From UBA7803 sp963822255 (GTDB taxonomy: Bacteria; Pseudomonadota; Gammaproteobacteria; Pseudomonadales; Azotimanducaceae), in the NCBI GenBank assembly GCA_963822255.1, contig CAWGGV010000008.1, forward strand, positions 1,612,001 to 1,676,000: a DNA stretch of 64,000 nucleotides, written 5' to 3'. The notes beneath the pieces were generated by a model. The model was given only the letters and a program-made list of their open reading frames with translations, did not search any database and was not told where the DNA came from. Of the stretch, positions 44,267-52,658 are shown piece by piece. A program made the position numbers and the translations under genes. Positions within the stretch are counted from its first letter, which is position 1; each line of letters begins with the position of its first letter.

Positions 44267-45352
44267 ATGGATATCAGAGACCTGCTGGCCAGGTGTGACA
44301 ACGCGATTCCAGGACACGGTCCGTTCGAGAGCCTGAAGTCACGGCTCGCCCGCCTGGCTGACGGCATGAGCGACGACGACGATGCGGACGTCTACGGAAC
44401 GGGCCGCTACCTGCAGAGCTTCGAATCGGAGCTGGCGGAGATTTTCGGCAAGGAAGCCGCCGTGTTCATGCCGTCCGGCACCATGGCGCAGCAGATCGCC
44501 CTGCGCATCTGGTGCGAGCGGCGCAGCGATTTCACCGTGGCGATGCATCCAAGCGCCCATCTCGAGTTCGCCGAGCAGCTCGGCTACCAGTTCCTGCACG
44601 GCGTTCGGCGCCTGCAGTTCGGCGTTCCGGAGCTGGTGAATCACCGGCTGCTGACAGCCGACGACTTCCGGAACCTGGGCAAACGCCCGGGCGTGGCGTT
44701 CCTGGAGTTACCTTGCCGGCCGCTCGGCGGTGAGCTGCCCTCCTGGGGGACCCTCGTCGACATCAGCGGCTGGGCGCGCAGTGAAGGCGTTCCGCTCCAT
44801 CTCGACGGTGCCCGAATCTGGCAGTGCGGGGACGCCTACCGAAAGCCCCTGGCGGAGATCGCCGGCCGTTTCGACAGCCTCTACGTCTCGTTCTACAAGG
44901 ACCTCGGCGCCCTCTGCGGCGCTGCGTTGCTCGGCGATGGCGACTTCATCGCCGAGGCGCGTCTCTGGCAACGCCGCCACGGCGGCAATCTCTACACCCA
45001 GGCGCCGTTCGTGGTGTCCGCCCGGCAACGCCTGGCCGAGGTGCGGCCGAAGCTTGCGGCGTGGAACGCCCGGGCCGGTGAGCTGGCGCGGCGCCTGACC
45101 GTTCATTCGAAGGTGCGCGTACGGCCCCACCCGCCCCACGTCAACTTCTTCGCACTGTATCTGGACGGCGAGGCAGAGAGCCTGCTCGAGCGTCATCACG
45201 AGCTGGCATCGGAGACCGGCACGTTCCTGTTTTCGAACCTGACCGCCGATGCAGTGCCCGGCTACTGCCGCACCGAGATTCACTGCTGGGAGAACGCCGA
45301 ATCAGCCGATCTGGACCGCCTGGACGACTTTCTCGCCCGGCTTCTGCGTTGA
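44267..45352 (+). CDS. PLP-dependent beta-eliminating lyase (threonine aldolase-like)
   Basis: 361 residues. 'DADVYGTGRYLQSFESELAE' resembles the opening of low-specificity threonine aldolases ('DDVYGEDPT...LE..'), followed by 'EAAVFMPSGTMAQQIALRIW', 'GVPLHLDGARIW' with the PLP-phosphate/pyridine contact, and 'SLYVSFYKDLGALCGAALLG' where Lys is the Schiff-base residue. Some active-site positions differ from canonical enzymes (Tyr-Lys instead of Ser-Lys), so the substrate may be another beta-hydroxy amino acid. First of three genes on this strand. Confidence 0.8.
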   Translation: MDIRDLLARCDNAIPGHGPFESLKSRLARLADGMSDDDDADVYGTGRYLQSFESELAEIFGKEAAVFMPSGTMAQQIALRIWCERRSDFTVAMHPSAHLEFAEQLGYQFLHGVRRLQFGVPELVNHRLLTADDFRNLGKRPGVAFLELPCRPLGGELPSWGTLVDISGWARSEGVPLHLDGARIWQCGDAYRKPLAEIAGRFDSLYVSFYKDLGALCGAALLGDGDFIAEARLWQRRHGGNLYTQAPFVVSARQRLAEVRPKLAAWNARAGELARRLTVHSKVRVRPHPPHVNFFALYLDGEAESLLERHHELASETGTFLFSNLTADAVPGYCRTEIHCWENAESADLDRLDDFLARLLR

Positions 45353-45408
45353 GAGACGCGAGGGTCTTGTGGGGTTACATTGGCGCGACTACAGGGAGGC
45401 ATAGAGCC

Positions 45409-46602
45409 ATGAACCAGCCCGCGACCTACCTTCCGCAGGCAGTGTTTCTCGCCGGCGCGCGCCAGCGCCAGCCGCCGCCTCGCGTGTTCATCTCGCCGCA
45501 GCGCTACGTCCAGGGCGAGGGCGTGCTCGACTGCTTCGGCAACTACCTGAGCCTCGTCGGCGCACGTCGGCCGGGCCTGCTGATCTCCAGGCGCGGTGAG
45601 CAGAACGAGGGCCGGCCGCTGCAGACGAGCCTGCGTGAGAAGGGCATGGAGGCGAGGGTCAGCCTGTTTCGCGGCGAGTGCTCACTGGAGGAAATCCAGC
45701 ATCACGTCCAGGTCTTCGACACGGGCATCGACTGCCTCATTGCGGTCGGGGGCGGTAAGTGCCTGGATGCCGGCAAGGGCATCGCCTACCGGCTGTCCGT
45801 GCCGGTCGTGATCGTGCCGTCCCTCGCCTCCAACGACGCGCCGTGCTCTGCCATTTCAGTGCTCTACACCACGGAGGGCGTATCGGCGGGGGGCGAGTTC
45901 TACCCGCAGAGCCCGGCGCTGGTGGTGGTCGATACGGCGGTGATCGCGGCAGCACCGGCCCGCTACCTGGTGGCAGGCATTGGTGATGCGATGGCCACGT
46001 GGTACGAGGCCCAGTGCGCCGCACGGCCGGGAGGGGCGAATATCCTCGGAGCGCGCCCCACCATCGCCGCAGCCGCCATCGGCCGAGCCTGCGCCGACAC
46101 CCTCTTCGAGCAAGGGGTGGCGGCTGCCCAGGCCGTGGCGCGGTCGGAGCTGACACCGGAGCTCGATCAGGTCATAGAAGCCAACACCCTGCTGAGCGGC
46201 CTGGGCTTCGAGAGCGGGGGCCTCGCGGCCGCCCACGGCTTCGCGCAGGCCTTCACTGCGCTGGCTCAGGTGGAAGGCAACCACCTGCACGGCGAGATGG
46301 TCGCCATGGGCACTCTGGGTCAGCTCATGCTGGAACGCCGGGAAGACGAAGCGCGGCGGGTAGCCAGCTTCTTTGCCCAGGTGGGTCTGCCCGTGCACCT
46401 GGGACAGCTATCCATGAACCCAACGGATGCGGCGGCAATCGACACCGTCATCGCGGGCGCACTGACGTTTCCATTCATCCGCAACGTGCCAGCCGAGGTC
46501 AGCGGCACAAGTCTGACCACGGCGCTGCTGGCGGCGGACGAGCTCGGCCGGGCGGTGAGCGCCGAGCGCGGCGATGCAGCCTACCGCGAACTGCACGCAT
46601 AG
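45409..46602 (+). CDS. Iron-containing alcohol dehydrogenase (glycerol dehydrogenase-like)
   Basis: 397 residues from ATG 45409. 'CLIAVGGGKCLDAGKGIAYR' is the NAD-binding GGG motif, 'VVIVPSLASNDAPCSAISVL' the next loop. Metal ligands can be placed: Asp in 'YLVAGIGDAMATWYEA', His in 'GLAAAHGFAQAF' and His in 'EGNHLHGEMVAMGTLGQLM'. The order and the 'SNDAPCSA' motif match GldA-type zinc enzymes oxidising glycerol or 1,2-diols. It is 56 bases after the aldolase-like gene and 13 bases before the CoA-transferase. Confidence 0.88.
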   Translation: MNQPATYLPQAVFLAGARQRQPPPRVFISPQRYVQGEGVLDCFGNYLSLVGARRPGLLISRRGEQNEGRPLQTSLREKGMEARVSLFRGECSLEEIQHHVQVFDTGIDCLIAVGGGKCLDAGKGIAYRLSVPVVIVPSLASNDAPCSAISVLYTTEGVSAGGEFYPQSPALVVVDTAVIAAAPARYLVAGIGDAMATWYEAQCAARPGGANILGARPTIAAAAIGRACADTLFEQGVAAAQAVARSELTPELDQVIEANTLLSGLGFESGGLAAAHGFAQAFTALAQVEGNHLHGEMVAMGTLGQLMLERREDEARRVASFFAQVGLPVHLGQLSMNPTDAAAIDTVIAGALTFPFIRNVPAEVSGTSLTTALLAADELGRAVSAERGDAAYRELHA

Positions 46603-46615
46603 GAGGAGGAGAACG

Positions 46616-48991
46616 TTGACCCGAGCACTCGAAGGCTTCCGCATTCTGGACCTGACCACCGGCCCCGCCGGCGGCATCGCCACCATGATCCTCGCGGACT
46701 TCGGCGCCGAGGTGCTGGTCATCGATCCCCCCGGCGGTGACCCGCTGGCCGGCCTGCCTGCCGCACCCATGTGGCGCCGGGGCAAGCGTACGTTGACCCT
46801 CGATCTCGGCGACGGAGCCGGGCTCGAGAGGTTGCACGAGCTCTGCGCCGGCGCGGACGTTCTGGTCTGCAACTGGCGGACCGCTGCCCTCGCGCGCAAA
46901 GGCCTCGACTTCGACAGCATTCACGCGCGGCACCCGCACCTGGTGTTCTGCCATGTCAGCGGCTTCGGCAGCGACGGGCCGCGCGCCGGCTATCCTGCTT
47001 ACGAGCATCTGGTGGCCGCCGCCACCGGCCGCATGCGCCTGTTCAGCGGCATCGTGGATCGCGAGGGTCCGGTGTTCTCCGCGTTGCAGGTGGGCGTGCA
47101 CGCCTGCGCACAGACCACCACCGCCGGCATCCTGGCAGCCCTGCACGCCCGGGCGGCGGACGGTGCCGGACGGCTGGTGGAAACCAGCCTGCTGCAGGGC
47201 ATGCTGCCCTATGAGCAGGGGGCAATGATCGGCGCCCAGTTCCGCGAACGGCTCGGCGAGGCGACCGCTGCCTTGCAGTCCCCATCCAACGAGCCGCCGT
47301 TGCCGAGCCTGTACTATCACCCCGCCCAGGCCGGCGACGGCCGGTGGATGCAGTTCGGCAATCTGCTGCCGCACCTGTTCCAGAATTTTCTCATCGTCAC
47401 CGACCTCATCGACGTCGTCGCCGACCCGGACTTCGATCCGGCGCAGCTGAAGCTGCCGCCGGAGAAGCAGGAAGCCTTCCGGGAGCGCATGCTGTCGCGG
47501 ATTCAATCACGGCCGTCGGCGGACTGGATGGCCGATTGCATCGCCAACGGCGGCGTCGCGGCCACGGTCTACCAAACCACACAGGACGCGCTGGGCGATC
47601 CGGACATCGTCGCCAACGGACACGTGGTCGAGCGCGCCGGCGGCGGGGTGCAGCTCGGTCCGGTCGCCCGGCTGACCCGGACACCGGCCACTCCAGGGGC
47701 CGACGCGATCCCGGACGACGGCCTGGCGGCACGCTGGAGTGAATCCCCGCGGCCGGCGCCCGGTCAGCCGAAACGCCCGGGGCCGCCGCTCGAGGGTGTG
47801 CGTGTGGTGGAGATCGCCACCATCATCGCCGCGCCGCTCGGTGCCTCGTTTCTCGCCGACATGGGCGCCGACGTGATCAAGGTGGAGGCCATCGGTGGTG
47901 ATCCGTACCGGGGGCTCGGCGCCGGCATGGGCTCTGCGCGGGTGAACGCCGGCAAGCGCAGCATCAGCGTCGACCTGAAGTCCGAGGCCGGCCGGAAGAT
48001 CGTGCTGGAGCTCGTCGGCCAAGCCGACGTGCTGATCCACAACTTCCGACCCGGCGTGGCGGAGCGCCTCGGCATCGGCTACGAGCAGATCAACGCTGTC
48101 AACCCGCGGATCGTCTATCTGCAATGCAACGGCTACGGCCCCGACGGCCCGGGCGCGCAGCGGCCCAGCACCCATCCGATTCCCGGTGCGGCCATGGGCG
48201 GTGTGCTGTATCAGCTCGCCGAGCGGGTACCGGAGACGCTGCAGGACATGGAGGGCCTCAGGCTCTGGATCCGCCGGCTGATGCGCGCCAACGAGGTCAA
48301 CCCCGACCCCAACACGGCGCTGGTGGTGACCACCTCGGTGATGCTGGGCCTCACCGCGCGCCAGCGCACCGGCGAGGGCCAGCGGGTGCTGGTGGACATG
48401 TTCGGCGCCAACGCCTACGCCAACCACGACGACTTTCTCGACTATCCCGGCAAGCCGCCGCGGGCGCTGCCGGACGATGCGCTGCTCGGCCTGTCGGCCA
48501 CCTACCGGCTGTACCGCTGCGCGGAAGATCAGTGGGTGTTCCTCGCCCTGACCAGCGACCGTGAACGCCGGCGTTTCGTGGACACGCTCGGCCAGGCGGG
48601 CATATCGGCTCCCTCGTGTGAACGGCTCGCCGCCGGCGACGCCGCCGAGACGCTCACTGCGCTCTTCTTGGAGCGCAGTGCAGACGACTGGGAGAACCTG
48701 CTCGGCGGCGCCGGCATCGGCTGCGTACGCGCCGACCGGCACCTGCCCAGCGAGTTCTGGCTCGTCGACCCACAGGCGGAGGCGCTGGGCCTCGCCGTCG
48801 AAGTCGGCCACCCCGCCTGGGGCGCGTATCGCCGTCACGGCCCAATGGTCACCTTCGACCGGCAGAGCCCGACCCTCGGCGGCCCACCGCTGGCCGGGCA
48901 ACATAACGAGGCGGTATTGCAGAAGCAGGGTTACCGGCCTGAAGACATCGCACGATTGTACGAAGAAGGCGTCGTCTCGCGCGAACCGTGA
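46616..48991 (+). CDS. Double-length class III CoA-transferase (two fused domains)
   Basis: 791 residues from TTG 46616, taken because AGGAGGAGGA (46601-46610) immediately precedes it. Two CaiB/BaiF domains lie in tandem: 1-385 opens with 'EGFRILDLTTGPAGG', and about 395-791 opens with 'EGVRVVEIATIIAAPLGASF'. The catalytic Asp is kept in the second half (Asp564 in 'NPDPNTALVVTT') but is Val161 in the first ('LQVGVHACAQTT'), aligned on the following GILAAL helix. The first half is thus predicted catalytically inactive or altered. Class III enzymes are intertwined dimers; a fused pair may form one pseudo-dimer. Substrate unknown. Confidence 0.9.
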   Translation: MTRALEGFRILDLTTGPAGGIATMILADFGAEVLVIDPPGGDPLAGLPAAPMWRRGKRTLTLDLGDGAGLERLHELCAGADVLVCNWRTAALARKGLDFDSIHARHPHLVFCHVSGFGSDGPRAGYPAYEHLVAAATGRMRLFSGIVDREGPVFSALQVGVHACAQTTTAGILAALHARAADGAGRLVETSLLQGMLPYEQGAMIGAQFRERLGEATAALQSPSNEPPLPSLYYHPAQAGDGRWMQFGNLLPHLFQNFLIVTDLIDVVADPDFDPAQLKLPPEKQEAFRERMLSRIQSRPSADWMADCIANGGVAATVYQTTQDALGDPDIVANGHVVERAGGGVQLGPVARLTRTPATPGADAIPDDGLAARWSESPRPAPGQPKRPGPPLEGVRVVEIATIIAAPLGASFLADMGADVIKVEAIGGDPYRGLGAGMGSARVNAGKRSISVDLKSEAGRKIVLELVGQADVLIHNFRPGVAERLGIGYEQINAVNPRIVYLQCNGYGPDGPGAQRPSTHPIPGAAMGGVLYQLAERVPETLQDMEGLRLWIRRLMRANEVNPDPNTALVVTTSVMLGLTARQRTGEGQRVLVDMFGANAYANHDDFLDYPGKPPRALPDDALLGLSATYRLYRCAEDQWVFLALTSDRERRRFVDTLGQAGISAPSCERLAAGDAAETLTALFLERSADDWENLLGGAGIGCVRADRHLPSEFWLVDPQAEALGLAVEVGHPAWGAYRRHGPMVTFDRQSPTLGGPPLAGQHNEAVLQKQGYRPEDIARLYEEGVVSREP

Positions 48992-48992
48992 A

Positions 48993-49030
48993 GCAGGGGC
49001 CTCATCCCTGAACGACGGGTAAGGCCCTGC
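48993..49030. terminator. Hairpin between converging genes
   Basis: GCAGGGGCCT (48993-49002) pairs with AAGGCCCTGC (49021-49030) with a single bulged G, and CCC/GGG in the loop extends the pairing. It lies two bases after the CoA-transferase stop and 17 before the end of the gene on the other strand. No strong T-run; a weak bidirectional terminator is the best reading. Confidence 0.45.
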
Positions 49031-49046
49031 CGAAAGCCGGGTTCGT

Positions 49047-49499
49047 TTACTTGATGGTGATGTCGCGCATCAGGTACTCCCCGGTAATGGTTCTCAAGTC
49101 AGGATACTTCTGGCTGATTTCCTTGTTCTGCTGTTCATGGGCCTCACCCCACTTCTTCATGAACGCTTCGTAGCGCTGCTTCGAGGGCGCCAGATCCGCC
49201 ATCGAATCAAAGGTGACGATGAGTATCAGGTTGAACTCACCGCTTCCGGGAAGGTCGCTGCTGAGAATGCGGTAGTCCTTGATCTGCCCGAGCTGCTTCG
49301 CGACCTCGTTGGATGCCACCCAGGTCTGCTTGAGTCCTTCGAGGTAGGCGTCCATCTGGTTGACGTCGACCTTCACGGTCGTCACCGACATGACGGTGCT
49401 ACCCAGATCGTAGTCTTTCCAGGGCTGCAGATCGGCCACGGCCTGGCTGACGAAAAAGCTCATGGCCAGCGCAAGGAGTGCGCTGCTGGTGATCTTCAT
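49047..49499 (-). CDS. Small exported protein, dimeric alpha/beta-barrel-like
   Basis: 150 residues. Signal peptide 'MKITSSALLALAMSFFVSQA', cut near AVA-D. The mature part alternates 'MSVTTVKVDVNQMDAYLEGL', 'KDYRILSSDLPGSGEFNLIL' and 'FDSMADLAPSKQRYEAFMKK', consistent with a ferredoxin-like or dimeric alpha-beta barrel fold of the kind seen in NIPSNAP/heme-degrading relatives. No cysteine and no catalytic motif recognised. Periplasmic, function unknown. Confidence 0.65.
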   Translation of the reverse strand: MKITSSALLALAMSFFVSQAVADLQPWKDYDLGSTVMSVTTVKVDVNQMDAYLEGLKQTWVASNEVAKQLGQIKDYRILSSDLPGSGEFNLILIVTFDSMADLAPSKQRYEAFMKKWGEAHEQQNKEISQKYPDLRTITGEYLMRDITIK

Positions 49500-49691
49500 G
49501 GTTCTTGTCCTTCCGTCCAGTGGATTGTTTCCGCAGAGCTATTCCGGACGCACCACCGACTTCCCGCCCTTCGTACCTCTGCCGCAACTATGTAAAAAAA
49601 TACGTAGACGCACAAGCGATTTGCCGGGAACAGCCGGATCGATCAGCAGCCTGGGCAGCAGGCTCGCATCGCCGGCTCCGACGCCGCATCT

Positions 49692-50666
49692 TCAATCGCG
49701 AAGCAGGGACGCCGCCGCTCCCATGATCGTGCCGAGATAGTTGCCCGACTGCTCCTGGGGCGTGTCGCCCATGGTTACCACGATCAGGTCGTGATCGGGC
49801 ACGACCACCATGATCTTGCCGCGCGCGCCGAGCGCCAGAAAGACGTTCTCCGCCATCTCGGGAAACCAGCTTCCGGTGCCGCTGGCGCCGCCGGTGGTTC
49901 GCCAGGTGCCATCACCACGGTTCAGCCACCACAGATAGCCGTAGGCACCGTTGATGTCAGGGTACGGAGCACGCAAGGCGGCCTCCACGAAGGCCGGGTC
50001 GACGATCTGCTCGCCGTCCCACCGGCCCCCATTCATCCACAGGTGGCCGAGCCGCGCGATGTCGCGGTGGGTCGCTTCGATGACCGGCAGCGGACCCTGA
50101 CTGCCGATCTGGATCCAGCCCCTGGCGTTATGCGGCCAGTCGAAGCCGAGCCGCAGCGGCTTCTGCAGGTGCTGCCGATAGAATTCATGGGGCGGCATTC
50201 CGCTGGCGAGCCAGAGGATGCCCGTCAGCGAGTTCAGGATCTCGTTGCTGTTGTAGGCCCACCAGGTGCCGGGGCCGCCGGTGCCGTCCCGGCCGCGGTT
50301 GGCGGTCATGTTCAGCACGTGGCCGATGGTCGCACCTTCCCCGATATCCGGATGGTGCACGGGCAGCCAGTCGCTGACCAGATCGTCCACGTGGAGCAGT
50401 CCCTGGCGCTGGGCGATGCCGATGAGGGTCGCGCCGAGCCCTTTGGTGATGGAGAAGATGTGATTGGTCGCGGAGGCATCACGTAGATACCGCTCGTAGG
50501 CGATGACGCCGCTCCTCGCGACGAGAAAGCCGAAGCGCTTGTCGATGGTGAAGACGGTATCGGCCGCCTGCTCCAGCTTCTCTCGCTCGAGACCCAGCTC
50601 TTCGGGACGAGCCCTCTCCCAGTCCCGGCCGGGGAAGGTCATCTGCCGGGTGAGTGCCTCTGCCAT
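49692..50666 (-). CDS. Beta-lactamase-fold serine hydrolase
   Basis: 324 residues, no signal peptide. 'NHIFSITKGLGATLIGIAQR' has the S-x-x-K nucleophile, 'WAYNSNEILNSLTGILWLAS' the Tyr/Asn motif, and 'WRTTGGASGTGSWFPEM' the KTG-like strand ('TTGGASGTG'). The layout is that of class C beta-lactamase-like esterases and 6-aminohexanoate-dimer hydrolase. The start GAG-rich region upstream borders the methyltransferase gene nine bases away, so they are probably co-transcribed. Confidence 0.87.
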   Translation of the reverse strand: MAEALTRQMTFPGRDWERARPEELGLEREKLEQAADTVFTIDKRFGFLVARSGVIAYERYLRDASATNHIFSITKGLGATLIGIAQRQGLLHVDDLVSDWLPVHHPDIGEGATIGHVLNMTANRGRDGTGGPGTWWAYNSNEILNSLTGILWLASGMPPHEFYRQHLQKPLRLGFDWPHNARGWIQIGSQGPLPVIEATHRDIARLGHLWMNGGRWDGEQIVDPAFVEAALRAPYPDINGAYGYLWWLNRGDGTWRTTGGASGTGSWFPEMAENVFLALGARGKIMVVVPDHDLIVVTMGDTPQEQSGNYLGTIMGAAASLLRD

Positions 50667-50675
50667 GGCGAACCC

Positions 50676-51695
50676 TCACGCCCGTGGTTTGTGTCCGGTC
50701 ACCCTGGTGAGGGTCTCCGGAATGAATTCCGTCGCCGTGACGTTCTCGAAACCGGCATCTTCGAAGTAGCCGACACAATCCGTCACGCTGTGAGCCAGAC
50801 CCGTAGATTCGTTGACAGCTTCGGCCAGCCCCCACAGGGCCGGCGCCAGCGGGCCGGAGCGGTCCGGGTCGAGCATCTCGCCGATCAGGTGGAACTCGGC
50901 GCCTGGCAACAGGGCATCGAACACCCGCTTCACCACGCCGGCGATGATCGGCCGGCTGTACTGGGGAAGGTTCGAGGCCATGATCGCCACGTCCGCGTCC
51001 CGCGGCAGCGGATCGCGGGTGAAGTCGCAGGGGTTGGCGCTCACCCGATCGGCGACGCCGTTGGCCGCGAGATAGTCCCGGGTGACCTCCACCACCGGCG
51101 GCAGGTCCAGCACCTCGGCGGTGATGGCCGGATGGTGCTCCGCGGCGACGATGCAATAGCAGCCGGAGCCGCCGCCGAGATCCATGATCTTGCGGCGGCC
51201 GGTCAGGTCTACCTGACGGTGAAAGCGCCGTGCCGCGCCCATGCCGATGGAATAGGTCGCTTCGTGATAGGCACGGGCCTTCTCCACGGTGAAGTTTTCG
51301 TCGTAGCGGCCAAGCACCTTCTGATCCGTCTCGCGGACCTTCAAGAGCTCGGTGAGCCGTCCCCACTCCTGCCAGCGCGGCTTGCTGAACAGCACCCACG
51401 GCCCGGCGTAGGTGGGTTTGCCTTCCACCAGAAACCGCTCGACGTCCGGCGCATTTTCGAAACTCTCGCCGGACCGGCGCATCAGCCCCATGGCTACCAG
51501 CACCGTGAACAGCCGTTCGACGTTGACGGTCTCGATGTCCATGGCGCGCGCCGCAGCCTCGGCGGTGGCGTGGCCGTTGGCGACGGCGGTGAAGGCGCCG
51601 AGCTCGATGGCGCTCATGAGCGCCGCCGACTCCCAGAACGCCTTGCTGATGCGTTGCAGCCGGACGGTGTCCGGGCGCTCGGACGACTTGGTCAT
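50676..51695 (-). CDS. SAM-dependent O-methyltransferase (acetylserotonin/TcmN type)
   Basis: 339 residues from 51695, where GGGGAG precedes the start. The N-terminal winged-helix dimerisation domain ('SKAFWESAALMSAIELGAFT') is followed by the Rossmann core: motif I 'KIMDLGGGSGCYCIVAAEHH', 'EVLDLPPVVEVTR', and 'ADVAIMASNLPQYSR'. This matches plant-COMT-like bacterial methyltransferases acting on hydroxyl groups of polyketides or phenolics. The catalytic His is likely in 'SVTDCVGYFEDAGFENV'-region or is replaced; I cannot place it with certainty. Confidence 0.87.
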   Translation of the reverse strand: MTKSSERPDTVRLQRISKAFWESAALMSAIELGAFTAVANGHATAEAAARAMDIETVNVERLFTVLVAMGLMRRSGESFENAPDVERFLVEGKPTYAGPWVLFSKPRWQEWGRLTELLKVRETDQKVLGRYDENFTVEKARAYHEATYSIGMGAARRFHRQVDLTGRRKIMDLGGGSGCYCIVAAEHHPAITAEVLDLPPVVEVTRDYLAANGVADRVSANPCDFTRDPLPRDADVAIMASNLPQYSRPIIAGVVKRVFDALLPGAEFHLIGEMLDPDRSGPLAPALWGLAEAVNESTGLAHSVTDCVGYFEDAGFENVTATEFIPETLTRVTGHKPRA

Positions 51696-51776
51696 CTCCC
51701 CTCCAGGTGTGGCGATCGCTACGATCCCCGAGAGAGTCTGCGTATCATGTGGCTGGTTCGAGTTCAAGGTCGCATC

Positions 51777-52658
51777 ATGGATTACCAATCCGGCTTCCGC
51801 CCGGGGCTGTTCGACGGCCGCACCATCTTCATCCCCGGCGGTGGGGGCGGCCTCGGCCGCTGTATCGCTCACGAGCTGGCCAGCCTGGGCGCCACCGTGC
51901 TGCTGGCCGGGCGCACCATGGCCAAGCTCGAGCGCACCCGGGACGAGATCCTGGAGGACGGCGGGCAGGTCGCCGGCTGCTACGCGGTGGAGCTGCGTGA
52001 CGAGGCAGCCGTCGTCGACCTGGTGGCCACGGTGCTGAAGGACGCCGGGCGCCTGCACGGTCTGGTCAACGCCGCCGGCGGGCAGTTCCCGGCGCGGCTC
52101 GAGGAGCTGAGCCTGAACGGCTGGAACGCGGTGCTGAACAACAACCTCACCAGCTATTTTCTGGTGGCGCGGGAGGTCTACCGCCAGTGCATGCGCGAGC
52201 ACGGCGGCAGCATCGTCAACATCGGCGCCGACTACGAAGGCGGCATGGCCGGGATGGGTCACAACGGGGCCGCCCGGGCGGGGCTCGCGAACGTCACCGC
52301 CACGGCAGCCACCGAGTGGGGACGCAATGGCGTCAGGGTCAACTGCGTCATTCCCGGCTTCATCTCGACGCCCGGTCTGGACCGCTACCCGCCGCAGGAT
52401 CACCAGGCGCTCGCCGGCATTGCCCGTAAGATTCCCCTGGCACGCCATGGCACCGCCGCGGAGATATCGGCGGTGGCCGTGTTCCTGCTGTCACCCATGG
52501 CGGCCTACGTCACCGGCGCCGAGTTCCGGGTGGACGGCGGCATCCACAACGGCGCGAGCAGCTTCGTCTTTCAACCGGGAGGGGCTCGCAACATCGAGGT
52601 CTGGAGCGGCTTTCATCGCGACCAGGCGGCGAAACTACTAGAACGTGGAGAGCAATGA
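51777..52658 (+). CDS. Short-chain dehydrogenase/reductase (2,4-dienoyl-CoA reductase-like)
   Basis: 293 residues. 'GRTIFIPGGGGGLGRCIAHE' is the glycine loop (GGGGGLG, as in DECR2/FabG relatives), 'HGLVNAAGGQFPARLEELSL' gives the NNAG-equivalent NAAG, and the usual Tyr-x3-Lys is missing: 'SIVNIGADYEGGMAGMGHNG' is followed by 'AARAGLANVT'. 2,4-Dienoyl-CoA reductases likewise replace Tyr in the triad, so that assignment is attractive. It overlaps the enoyl-CoA hydratase start by four bases. Confidence 0.85.
   Translation: MDYQSGFRPGLFDGRTIFIPGGGGGLGRCIAHELASLGATVLLAGRTMAKLERTRDEILEDGGQVAGCYAVELRDEAAVVDLVATVLKDAGRLHGLVNAAGGQFPARLEELSLNGWNAVLNNNLTSYFLVAREVYRQCMREHGGSIVNIGADYEGGMAGMGHNGAARAGLANVTATAATEWGRNGVRVNCVIPGFISTPGLDRYPPQDHQALAGIARKIPLARHGTAAEISAVAVFLLSPMAAYVTGAEFRVDGGIHNGASSFVFQPGGARNIEVWSGFHRDQAAKLLERGEQ

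Noticed and set aside
41851..44298. An 815-codon open frame on the plus strand across the SDR and amidase genes
   Set aside because: It overlaps two genes with clear active-site motifs in other frames and is Arg/Gly/Pro-rich with no recognisable fold.
50691..51776. A long in-frame upstream extension of the SDR at 51777
   Set aside because: It is antisense to the methyltransferase; the SDR Rossmann motif starts normally after ATG 51777.
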